37,904 nucleotides of DNA from Candidatus Omnitrophota bacterium (GCA_028717645.1 JAQUNK010000012.1:1-37904); one strand, 5' to 3'. Positions 8,526 to 16,455 are shown, counted from the stretch's first letter. The notes: generated by a model from the letters alone, not told the origin. Numbers and translations are program-made.

Positions 8526-9116
8526 ATGCAGAAAAAGGGCTTAATCTTCGTGGTTTCCGGGCCTTCGGGCTCAGGGAAAACCACGCTGGCCAAAAAAATT
8601 TTAGAGGACAGTCTTTTAAAGAAAAAATTAAGCCGGCTGGTCTCTTTTACTACGCGGCCCAGGCGGCCGGGCGAAAGGAACAGGCACGACTATTTCTTTG
8701 TGAGTAGGGCTGAATTTTTAAGGCAGCGACGCGAGAAGAAATTCCTTGAATGGACCGAGTATTTGGGATACTATTATGCCACAGCTAAAGACAATATCAG
8801 GCAAAAGCTCAGCAAAGGCAGGTCTGTGGTGCTTTGCGTGGACCAAAGAGGGGCCTTCAGGATAAGAACGATTTTTCCTAAACACACGCGTTTGATCTTT
8901 ATCCTCCCGCCGGACCTAAAGACTTTAGAAAAAAGGATCCACCTACGCTCTTTAAAGGCCAAAAACCATGAAGAGATCGCCCGGCGCCTACGTCTGGCCC
9001 GGGAAGAAATGAAGCTTTGCCGCAGGTTCGATTGTTGTATCATGAACAAGAGCCTGACCAGGGCGCTGAATGAATTAAAGCGTTTCGTCAGAAAAGAGAT
9101 CGTCGCTAATCAATAG
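8526..9116 (+). CDS. gmk: Guanylate kinase
   Basis: GLIFVVSGPSGSGKTTLAKK; FTTRPRRPGERNRHDYFFV; likely start 8526, in-frame alternative 8490. Confidence 0.93.
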   Translation: MQKKGLIFVVSGPSGSGKTTLAKKILEDSLLKKKLSRLVSFTTRPRRPGERNRHDYFFVSRAEFLRQRREKKFLEWTEYLGYYYATAKDNIRQKLSKGRSVVLCVDQRGAFRIRTIFPKHTRLIFILPPDLKTLEKRIHLRSLKAKNHEEIARRLRLAREEMKLCRRFDCCIMNKSLTRALNELKRFVRKEIVANQ

Positions 9117-9135
9117 ACCGCTAGGAGGAGAACAC

Positions 9136-9336
9136 ATGGATTACGTACCGCTGGAAACATTGATCGACAAGACAAGCCACTCCCTTTATAAATTAGTCAT
9201 TCTGGCCAGCCGCCGGGCGCTGGAAATCGCCGAAGGCCAGCCCAGCCTTATCGGGCCGTGTCCCAATACCAAGCCGTCGGTAGTTGCCTTAAGAGAGATC
9301 GCTGCAGGCAAGGTAAGTTATAAAATAACCAAATAA
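9136..9336 (+). CDS. rpoZ: RNA polymerase omega subunit
   Basis: 66 aa; YKLVILASRRALEIAEG...KPSVVALREIAAGKVSY; GGAGG SD; follows gmk. Confidence 0.9.
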   Translation: MDYVPLETLIDKTSHSLYKLVILASRRALEIAEGQPSLIGPCPNTKPSVVALREIAAGKVSYKITK

Positions 9337-9338
9337 CC

Positions 9339-9878
9339 ATGCGTAAGCAGGAAATAATTTTAGGGGTCACTGCGAGTATTGCCATTTATAAGGCCTGCGA
9401 TATTATCCGGCGCTTGCAAGCAGAAGGTTTTGGCGTGACGGTCGTGATGACCCAGGAATCGACCGAGCTGATCAGGCCGGTCGTCTTCTCGACACTCACC
9501 GGAAGACGGGCCTACCATGACCTGTTTAGCGACGAGCAAACGCCCTGGGAAGTGGAGCATATCGCCCTGGCGGATAAGGCGGACCTGGTCCTGGTTGCGC
9601 CGGCCACGGCCAACATTATCGCCAAATTCGCTACCGGCCTTTGTGACGACTTGCTGACTTGCCTGGTTTCTGCGACAAAGGCAAAGGTGCTCATTGCTCC
9701 GGCGATGAATGAAAATATGTATAAAAATAAGATTACGCAGGAGAACATAAAAAAATTGCAGGATTTAGGCTATAAATTTGTCGGGCCGAAGCCGGGAAAG
9801 CTGGCCTGCGGTAAAGTTGGCACGGGTTGTCTTGCTGATGTAGAAGATGTGATTAAGGCGGTGAAAAAGGTTCTTTAA
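9339..9878 (+). CDS. coaC: Phosphopantothenoylcysteine decarboxylase (CoaC flavoprotein domain only)
   Basis: ILGVTASIAIYKACDIIRRL; LVLVAPATANIIAKFATG; APAMNENMY; ends before CoaB domain. Confidence 0.9.
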   Translation: MRKQEIILGVTASIAIYKACDIIRRLQAEGFGVTVVMTQESTELIRPVVFSTLTGRRAYHDLFSDEQTPWEVEHIALADKADLVLVAPATANIIAKFATGLCDDLLTCLVSATKAKVLIAPAMNENMYKNKITQENIKKLQDLGYKFVGPKPGKLACGKVGTGCLADVEDVIKAVKKVL

Positions 9879-9884
9879 AAATTT

Positions 9885-9956
9885 GGCGCGGTAGCCAAGT
9901 GGCAAGGCAACTGTCTGCAAAACAGTTATTCAGCGGTTCGAACCCGCTCCGCGCCT
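9885..9956 (+). tRNA. tRNA-Cys (GCA)
   Basis: Acceptor GGCGCGG/CCGCGCC, anticodon GCA in CTGCAAA loop, GGTTCGAAC T-arm, U73; CCA not encoded. Confidence 0.95.
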
Positions 9957-9978
9957 TGAATTTCCATCGGTAAACAAC

Positions 9979-10061
9979 GGGCAAGTGGTGGAATGGCATA
10001 CACGATGGACTTAAAATCCATTGGCTGCAAGGCCGTAAGGGTTCAACTCCCTTCTTGCCCA
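9979..10061 (+). tRNA. tRNA-Leu (TAA)
   Basis: Acceptor GGGCAAG/CTTGCCC, anticodon TAA, long variable arm, GGTTCAACTCC T-arm; CCA not encoded. Confidence 0.95.
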
Positions 10062-10069
10062 TTAAGCAT

Positions 10070-10146
10070 GGGCTCATAGCTCAGCTGGTTAGAGCGTTGC
10101 GTTGACATCGCAAAGGTCTGAGGTTCGAGTCCTCATGGGCCCACCA
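10070..10146 (+). tRNA. tRNA-Val (GAC), CCA encoded
   Basis: Acceptor GGGCTCA/TGGGCCC, loop TTGACAT, GGTTCGAGTCC T-arm, ACCA end. Confidence 0.95.
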
Positions 10147-10154
10147 TTAAAAAT

Positions 10155-11897
10155 ATGGAATTAGATACTTTAAGACATTCTTGCTCACACATTATGGCGC
10201 AGGCGGTAAAAGAACTGTGGCCCGAGACAAAACTGGCCATCGGCCCGTCCATTGAGGACGGATTCTATTACGATTTTGACAAGAAAGAGCCGTTTACCGA
10301 CGATGATCTGAAGAAGATTGAAGAGGTGATGCGCCGTATTATCAAAGAAAACCTTCCTTTTACCAGGCAGGATCTGAGCAAGAAAGAGGCGATTGCTTTG
10401 TTCACCAAATCAGGGGAGGCCTATAAAATAGAATTGATCAAGGACATTCCCGAAGAGCAGGTCTCTATTTATAAAACCGGCAGCGCATTTTTGGACCTCT
10501 GCCGCGGGCCGCACGTGGAATCTACCGGCAAGATCAAGGCCTTTAAATTATTGTCCGTGGCCGGCGCCTATTGGCGCGGGCTGGAAACCAACCCGATGCT
10601 GCAGCGGATCTACGGCACCTGTTTTAACAGCCAAAAAGAATTAGACGAATACCTGAAAAATTTGGAAGAGGCAAAAAAACGCGACCATCGTAAGCTCGGT
10701 AAAGAACTGGGGTTCTTCGATATTTATCATGATGAGGCCGGAGCAGGCCTGATCTTTTATCATCCCAAGGGCGCGCTCTTAAGGATGATCATCGAGGATT
10801 ACCTGAAAAAAGAGCACCTGAAGAGGGGTTATCAGTTAGTGATGACGCCGCACATTATGCAGAAGAATTTATGGCAGACTTCCGGCCACTACGACTATTA
10901 CAAAGAGAATATGTACACCTTTTTTATCCCCGACGAAAAAACTCCGTCGAGCGAAGGCCAGGAATTTGTCCTGAAGCCGATGAACTGCCCGGGGCACATC
11001 CTGATCTATAAATCCACTATCCGTAGTTTCCGCGATCTGCCCTTAAGGTATTTTGAGCTAGGCACGGTTTACCGCCATGAAAAGGCAGGGGTACTGCATG
11101 GGTTGCTGCGCGTACGCGGCTTTACCCAGGACGACGCACATATTTTCTGTACGCCGGAAAACCTAAAATCCGAGATCAAGGCGATCATCGATTTTGTAAT
11201 CGAAGCGATGCGCGTGTTCGGTTTCGGGGAAATGGATATCGAATTAAGCACGCGGCCGGAAAAATCCATTGGTTCCGACGATGATTGGGCCAGGGCTACC
11301 CAGGCGCTGGAAGATTCTTTAAAAGAAAAGGGTTTAAGTTATACCGTGCATCCGGGCGAGGGCGCTTTTTACGGCCCGAAGATCGACATCAAGCTTAAGG
11401 ATGTCTTGAAGAGAAAATGGCAATGTGCTACAATTCAATGTGATTTTGCGCTGCCCAAAAGATTTAATTTAGGCTATGTGGATACCGACGGCAAGGAAAA
11501 ACAGCCGATCATGCTGCACCGCGTTATCCTGGGCAGCCTGGAGAGATTTATCGGGGCACTCCTGGAGCATCATGGCGCGGTACTTCCGTTGTGGCTGTCG
11601 CCAATACAGGTAGCGCTTATCCCGATCAAAGATTCTACGCACGATTACGCGCAAAAAATAAAAGCGGAACTGGAAAAAGAAGAGATCCGCGTTAAAATAG
11701 ACCAGCGCAATGAAACTCTGAATAAGCGCATCCGGGAAGCAGAAGTAGAAAAAACTCCTTATATCCTGGTGGTCGGCGATAAAGAATCCGAGGCCAATTC
11801 CGTTTCGGTGAGAAAAAGAGGCAAGGGTGATACCGGAAGCCTTAGCCTGGCAGAATTTATAAAAAAGATAAAAGAAGAAATAGAGGGGAAGAAGTAA
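10155..11897 (+). CDS. thrS: Threonyl-tRNA synthetase lacking the N-terminal TGS domain
   Basis: RHSCSHIMAQAVKELWPETKLAIGP editing domain at N-terminus; MNCPGHILIYKS; ELGTVYRHEKAGVLHGLLRVRGFTQDDAHIFC. Confidence 0.97.
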   Translation: MELDTLRHSCSHIMAQAVKELWPETKLAIGPSIEDGFYYDFDKKEPFTDDDLKKIEEVMRRIIKENLPFTRQDLSKKEAIALFTKSGEAYKIELIKDIPEEQVSIYKTGSAFLDLCRGPHVESTGKIKAFKLLSVAGAYWRGLETNPMLQRIYGTCFNSQKELDEYLKNLEEAKKRDHRKLGKELGFFDIYHDEAGAGLIFYHPKGALLRMIIEDYLKKEHLKRGYQLVMTPHIMQKNLWQTSGHYDYYKENMYTFFIPDEKTPSSEGQEFVLKPMNCPGHILIYKSTIRSFRDLPLRYFELGTVYRHEKAGVLHGLLRVRGFTQDDAHIFCTPENLKSEIKAIIDFVIEAMRVFGFGEMDIELSTRPEKSIGSDDDWARATQALEDSLKEKGLSYTVHPGEGAFYGPKIDIKLKDVLKRKWQCATIQCDFALPKRFNLGYVDTDGKEKQPIMLHRVILGSLERFIGALLEHHGAVLPLWLSPIQVALIPIKDSTHDYAQKIKAELEKEEIRVKIDQRNETLNKRIREAEVEKTPYILVVGDKESEANSVSVRKRGKGDTGSLSLAEFIKKIKEEIEGKK

Positions 11898-11907
11898 TTG
11901 TATTTCC

Positions 11908-11913
11908 TTGACA
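11908..11913 (+). promoter_or_regulatory. -35 element of likely infC promoter
   Basis: TTTCCTTGACA in the thrS-infC gap; -10 is weak. Confidence 0.4.
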
Positions 11914-11934
11914 TTGCTGGCGCAAGATCAAGGA

Positions 11935-12020
11935 TTAATTCGCAGACGTCCCGCCGCGGGCGGGACTAGGGCTTACGTCGCTAAGATGCAAGCTGAATGC
12001 TCCATAAGCTGTCTGCCCAT
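11935..12020 (+). ncRNA. Structured 5' leader of infC (candidate r-protein/IF3 regulatory RNA)
   Basis: TTAATTCGCAGACG (11935-11948), internal hairpin GTCCCGCC/GGCGGGAC (11948-11955/11959-11966), closing GTCTGC (12011-12016) complementary to GCAGAC (11942-11947). Confidence 0.6.
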
Positions 12021-12035
12021 TTAAGGAGGTGTGCT

Positions 12036-12542
12036 ATAAAAAAATTCGTCCGTGTTAATGAGCGTATTCGTGCTTCCCAGGTGCGCGTGATCGGCCCCGA
12101 GGGAGAACAATTGGGAATCTTGGCTTTAGACAAAGCATTGGGCCTGGCCAACCAATATGAGCTGGACCTGGTCGAAGTAGCAGACCAGATAGCCCCGCCT
12201 GTTTGCCGGATCCTGGATTTCAGCAAATTCAAATACGAACAGGAAAAACGGGAAAGACAGGCGCGTAAGCACCAGCATCAGACCAAGCTCAAAGAAATAC
12301 GCGTTAAGCCGAATATCAAAGAACACGATTATCAGGTAAAATTAAGACAGCTGGTTTCCTTTCTGACGAAAAAGGATAAAGTAAAGCTTACCCTGATTTT
12401 TCGGGGCAGGCAGATGGAGCACATCGACCTGGGTAAAAAGGTATTGGAAAGGTTCCTTGCCGATTCAGCCGCCGCCGGGCAAGTAGAGAGGAACCCTATG
12501 CAGGAAGGCAGGATGATCTCTGCCATTATCGGGCCAAAGTAA
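12036..12542 (+). CDS. infC: Translation initiation factor IF-3 with ATA start
   Basis: AAGGAGG-TGTGCT-ATA AAA AAA TTC GTC CGT GTT AAT GAG; IKKFVRVNERIRASQVRVIGPEGEQLGILALDKAL; ORF-track ATG at 11997 lies in the leader. Confidence 0.93.
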   Translation: MKKFVRVNERIRASQVRVIGPEGEQLGILALDKALGLANQYELDLVEVADQIAPPVCRILDFSKFKYEQEKRERQARKHQHQTKLKEIRVKPNIKEHDYQVKLRQLVSFLTKKDKVKLTLIFRGRQMEHIDLGKKVLERFLADSAAAGQVERNPMQEGRMISAIIGPK

Positions 12543-12546
12543 GCGA

Positions 12547-12604
12547 GGACATAAGTTACGGAGCCCAGCGATATAATCATATAAGCGGCGTAACTTATAT
12601 GTCC
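12547..12604 (+). repeat. Large imperfect inverted repeat in infC-rpmI gap
   Basis: GGACATAAGTTACG (12547-12560) vs CGTAACTTATATGTCC (12589-12604), 2-nt bulge. Confidence 0.75.
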
Positions 12605-12633
12605 GAACTTATCCCGTACCAATCGGTGCGGGG

Positions 12634-12716
12634 TTAATTCGCAGACGCATCAAAGATTAAAGAAAGGAGGGGGCTACAATTTACGTTATTTGCATTCCGT
12701 AAATTGTCTGCTCATT
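12634..12716 (+). ncRNA. Structured leader of rpmI (candidate L20/L35 autoregulatory element)
   Basis: TTAATTCGCAGACG (12634-12647) identical to the infC leader; hairpin AATTTACG/CGTAAATT (12678-12685/12698-12705); GTCTGC (12706-12711) pairs GCAGAC (12641-12646). Confidence 0.6.
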
Positions 12717-12720
12717 AAAA

Positions 12721-12921
12721 ATGGCAAAACTAAAAACGAAAAAGGGTGTGGCAAAGAGATTCAAATTGACCAAAAAAAAGAAAATAGGTTATTCTACCGC
12801 GGGCAAAGGGCATGTGCTGTCCGGGAAAGAAACGAAACGCAAACGACAGATGCGCCGTCGCAGATATGTCGAAGGGTCAAATTACACGAAGTACTTAAGG
12901 AGGATGTTACCTTATGGCTAA
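12721..12921 (+). CDS. rpmI: 50S ribosomal protein L35
   Basis: MAKLKTKKGVAKRFKLTKKKKIGYSTAGKGH. Confidence 0.95.
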   Translation: MAKLKTKKGVAKRFKLTKKKKIGYSTAGKGHVLSGKETKRKRQMRRRRYVEGSNYTKYLRRMLPYG

Positions 12922-13261
12922 AGCTAGACACAGCGTTGCTACGCACAGAAGAAAGAAAAGATTACTTAAGAAATCCAAGGGTTATAAGCTGGACCGTTCC
13001 AAGCAGTTCCAGCAGGCCAAGCGCACCCGCGCCCGCGCACTGGTCTATGCTTACCGCGACAGGCGCAACCGTAAAAGAGAAATGCGCGCGCTTTGGATCG
13101 CAAGGATCAATGCAGCCTGCCGTGCCGAGGACATTACCTACAATAAGTTCATGCACGGCCTGAAAAAAGCGAAGATCTCACTCGACAGGAAGTCTTTGGC
13201 AGAATTGGCAGTAACGGATAATGCCGCGTTCAAGAAGTTGATCGAAATAGCCAGAGGCTGA
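12914..13261 (+). CDS. rplT: 50S ribosomal protein L20
   Basis: MAKARHSVATHRRKKRLLKKSKGY...ALWIARINAACR. Confidence 0.97.
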   Translation: MAKARHSVATHRRKKRLLKKSKGYKLDRSKQFQQAKRTRARALVYAYRDRRNRKREMRALWIARINAACRAEDITYNKFMHGLKKAKISLDRKSLAELAVTDNAAFKKLIEIARG

Positions 13262-13289
13262 TCCAGGCTCGTTATTTTATAGGAGCATC

Positions 13290-14309
13290 GTGTCCACCAG
13301 CGATATTGCAAGCATTAAAACAGAAGTAGCCCAGGCCATCAGCGCAGCCACAGGCAAAGATGAATTAGAGGCCCTGCGTATAAAATATCTGGGCAGAAAA
13401 GGCCTGTTGGCCGAGATGACCCAGAGTTTTGCTACCCTGCCGGCCGAAGAGAAACCGCAGTTCGGCCGCGCGATCAATGAATTAAAGGCATATCTCGTCG
13501 GGCTCTTCGCCGAAAAGCAAAAGAGCCTGGAGTCATCCGGAAAAGAAGAAAAAAACGCTTTTGTGGATATCGGCATGCCCGGGATAGCGCAGGAGATCGG
13601 CCGGATGCATCCTCTGACCCAGGTGATCAGGGAGATCTGCGAAATATTTTCCCGCCTGGGTTTTTTAGTGGTGGAAGGTCCCGAGATCGAGACCGAAGAA
13701 AATAATTTTACCGGCTTAAATATTCCGCTGGAACACCCTTCCCGCGATGCCTTCGACACATTTTATCTAAAAAATCAAAAATTGCTGCTGCGTAGCCATA
13801 CCTCTCCTGTCCAGATCAGGGCGATGAAATCCCGCAAGCCGCCTTTGGCCATAGTCGTACCGGGCAGGGTTTACCGGCCGGATGCACTGGATGCATCGCA
13901 CTCCTTCATGTTCCATCAGATCGAAGGTTTCATGGTGGATAAAAATATCAAATTTTCCGACTTAAAGGGCGTGCTCGAGGCGTTTGCCAAATCCGTATTC
14001 GGCGATCAGATCAAGATGCGCCTGAGGCCGCACTTTTTTCCTTTCACCGAGCCGTCGGCAGAAGTGGATATCTCCTGCATTATCTGTAAAGGCAAGGGCT
14101 GCAGCGTCTGCGGCAGGAAAGGCTGGCTAGAAGTTTTGGGTAGCGGCATGATCCATCCCAATGTCTTTAAACATGTGGGTTATGACCCGGAAAAATACAC
14201 CGGTTTTGCTTTTGGCATGGGCGTAGAAAGGATCGCCATGCTTAAATACGGCATAAACGATATCAGATTATTTTACGAAAACGATTTGAGATTCTTGAAA
14301 CAATTTTAA
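13290..14309 (+). CDS. pheS: Phenylalanyl-tRNA synthetase alpha subunit
   Basis: GTG start with AGGAG SD; HPSRDAFDTFYL, SHTSPVQIRAM, FAFGMGVERIAMLKYGINDIR. Confidence 0.97.
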   Translation: MSTSDIASIKTEVAQAISAATGKDELEALRIKYLGRKGLLAEMTQSFATLPAEEKPQFGRAINELKAYLVGLFAEKQKSLESSGKEEKNAFVDIGMPGIAQEIGRMHPLTQVIREICEIFSRLGFLVVEGPEIETEENNFTGLNIPLEHPSRDAFDTFYLKNQKLLLRSHTSPVQIRAMKSRKPPLAIVVPGRVYRPDALDASHSFMFHQIEGFMVDKNIKFSDLKGVLEAFAKSVFGDQIKMRLRPHFFPFTEPSAEVDISCIICKGKGCSVCGRKGWLEVLGSGMIHPNVFKHVGYDPEKYTGFAFGMGVERIAMLKYGINDIRLFYENDLRFLKQF

Positions 14310-14314
14310 AATGA

Positions 14315-14405
14315 ACCCCGCACCTTCTACGTATTCACAGAGTTTAGAAACTAGAAGGCACGGGGAGAGAAATAATACTTTTTGAATAAAAAGAAGGTGC
14401 GGGGT
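14315..14405 (+). promoter_or_regulatory. Candidate bistable RNA switch sequestering pheT SD/start
   Basis: ACCCCGCACCTTCT (14315-14328) is perfectly complementary to AGAAGGTGCGGGGT (14392-14405, SD plus start) and near-complementary to AGAAGGCACGGGG (14353-14365). Confidence 0.65.
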
Positions 14406-16455
14406 GAAAGTTACCTATAATTGGTTAAAAGATTTTGTGCAGATCAAGCTCGCCCCGCAGGCGCTGGCAGAAAAATTGACCATGGCCGGCCTGGAAGTCG
14501 TATCCCTGGAAGAAAAAGACGGCGACTGGGTCCTGGAAATAGAAATTACCTCTAACCGGCCGGACTGGCTTTCGGTCGCCGGCATTGCCCGGGAAGTAGC
14601 AGCGCTGACTAATGTGAAATGCGAAATCCGAAACACTAAATCCGAAACAAATCACAAATCCAAAATTCCAAAAACAAAATTAGAAATCAAAATTGAAGAC
14701 AAAAAAGATTGCCCGCTGTATACCGCCAGGGTGATCCAGAATGTAAAAGTCGCTCAGTCCCCGGGATGGATGAGGAAAAGGCTTGAGCTGGTCGGGATCA
14801 GGCCGGTGAATAACATCGTCGACATTACCAATTATGTACTCTTAGAGACCGGCGAGCCTTTGCACGCGTTTGACCTGGATAAACTGGCGCATCAGGATGG
14901 TTTTGAAATAGCAGTGAGGCGCGCGAGAAATGGTGAAAAAATAATGGCCATCGACGGAAAAGAGCGCACTCTGGATAAAGATATCTTGGTGATCGCCGAC
15001 AGCTTCCGGCCGGTCGCTGTAGCAGGGGTAATCGGCGGCAAGGATACAGAGGTCGGCCCAGGAACAAAAAATATCCTTTTGGAAGCAGCTAAATTTTCTC
15101 CGGTGCTCATCCGCCGCGGCCGCCAGAAACTGGGCATTTCTACGGAATCATCCTACCGTTTTGAACGCGATGTAGATATGGAAAGCGTAAATTTTGCCTC
15201 TTTGCGGGCAGGGCAGATGATACAAAAAGAGGCCGGTGGTGGCACTGTTTTATTTCTTAGCCAGTCCAAGGCCGTTCCTAAATGCCGTCCGAAGCCCATC
15301 AAGCTCGATGTCCAAAAAGTAAAAAATGTTTTGGGCGTAGAAATACCCGTGCCTAAAATAAAAAATATTTTGGGGCATCTGGGCCTGAAGGTAAAAACTG
15401 CGCGCGGCTCCCTGGAAGTTTCCGTGCCGAGTTTCCGTCGCGATCTGCTCAGAGACGTGGACCTTATCGAAGAGGTCTGCCGGATACACGGCTACGGCCT
15501 TATTCCCGTTACTACACCCTGCATCACGCCACAGGTATTCAGTAATGGCGAGTTCGACTTAAATTTCATTATCCGGAATATTTTGATCGCCGAAGGCTTG
15601 AACGAAGTAATTACGCACAGCCTGATCAACGAAGACCTGCTGGAGCGATGCGCGATTGGAACAAAGGGTGTCTTTTTGGACAATCCTTTGAGCAAAGAAT
15701 TGGAAATGCTTAGGCCTACGCTTATCCCGAGCTTTCTTAATGTAACGGCGCATAACCTTAATCGTAAGCTCAAGCCAGTGCGCATATTCGAGATCGCAAA
15801 AAGATTTTTATCACCTGAAAAAGAAGAATATGTTTTGACCATAAGTTTATGCGCTGAGGCATCCTGGTGCGGGATCAATGGTAAGCAGGAAGAAAAAATG
15901 AGCCTCCTACATTTAAAAGGAGTAATAGAGAATTTACTGGAAAGGCTGGGAGTGGGAGGCTGTGATTTTTCACCCGCTGCGCACAATGCCTTCTACGCCA
16001 ATGCGGCGTTCGCCTTAAAAATAGGTAACAGCCAGGCCGGAATAATGGGCCAGGTCAGGCAGGAGATCTTGAATGCCTTTGATATCAAAAATCAGGCCTT
16101 ATTTTTAGCAGAGATAAATCTTGGCGACCTATATAAAGTTATAAATTTGAACCGGCGTTTTATGCCGCTGCCGGCGTATCCGGCGGTTACCCGCGATATT
16201 AGTATTTTAGTCGGAGCGGATATAGGTGTTCAGGAATTAAGCGATTGCATTGAACAAGAAGGCCAGCCTTTTATCAAAGAAGTAAAAGTAGCGGATTTTT
16301 ATGCCGGAGAACACATCCCCAAAGGCTCCCGGGGCCTGACATTCTCTTGCCTTTATCAATCCGCTGAACGGACTTTGCAAGACGACGAAGTAAATGGCGC
16401 GCACCAGAAGATCCTGGAGAACCTGAAAAACAAATTCGGCGCCAAATTGAGATAA
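14404..16455 (+). CDS. pheT: Phenylalanyl-tRNA synthetase beta subunit (683 aa)
   Basis: MKVTYNWLKDFVQIKLAPQALAEKLTMAGLEV; RPVNNIVDITNYVLLETGEPLHAFD; STESSYRFERDVD. Confidence 0.96.
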   Translation: MKVTYNWLKDFVQIKLAPQALAEKLTMAGLEVVSLEEKDGDWVLEIEITSNRPDWLSVAGIAREVAALTNVKCEIRNTKSETNHKSKIPKTKLEIKIEDKKDCPLYTARVIQNVKVAQSPGWMRKRLELVGIRPVNNIVDITNYVLLETGEPLHAFDLDKLAHQDGFEIAVRRARNGEKIMAIDGKERTLDKDILVIADSFRPVAVAGVIGGKDTEVGPGTKNILLEAAKFSPVLIRRGRQKLGISTESSYRFERDVDMESVNFASLRAGQMIQKEAGGGTVLFLSQSKAVPKCRPKPIKLDVQKVKNVLGVEIPVPKIKNILGHLGLKVKTARGSLEVSVPSFRRDLLRDVDLIEEVCRIHGYGLIPVTTPCITPQVFSNGEFDLNFIIRNILIAEGLNEVITHSLINEDLLERCAIGTKGVFLDNPLSKELEMLRPTLIPSFLNVTAHNLNRKLKPVRIFEIAKRFLSPEKEEYVLTISLCAEASWCGINGKQEEKMSLLHLKGVIENLLERLGVGGCDFSPAAHNAFYANAAFALKIGNSQAGIMGQVRQEILNAFDIKNQALFLAEINLGDLYKVINLNRRFMPLPAYPAVTRDISILVGADIGVQELSDCIEQEGQPFIKEVKVADFYAGEHIPKGSRGLTFSCLYQSAERTLQDDEVNGAHQKILENLKNKFGAKLR

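Noticed and set aside
9853-10077. 74-aa - strand ORF
   Set aside because: Antisense to the tRNA-Cys/tRNA-Leu genes; translation derives from tRNA sequence.
11948-11966. GTCCCGCC/GGCGGGAC hairpin as a terminator of thrS
   Set aside because: No T-tract follows (TAGGGCTTACG); it fits better as part of the infC leader structure.
12690-13163. 157-aa + strand ORF (MHSVNCLLIKNGKTKN...)
   Set aside because: Out-of-frame with and fully overlapping rpmI/rplT, which are unambiguous; low-complexity basic composition explains the open frame.
14310-14403. T-box riboswitch upstream of pheT
   Set aside because: No T-box core sequence or specifier loop; located between pheS and pheT, not upstream of pheS.
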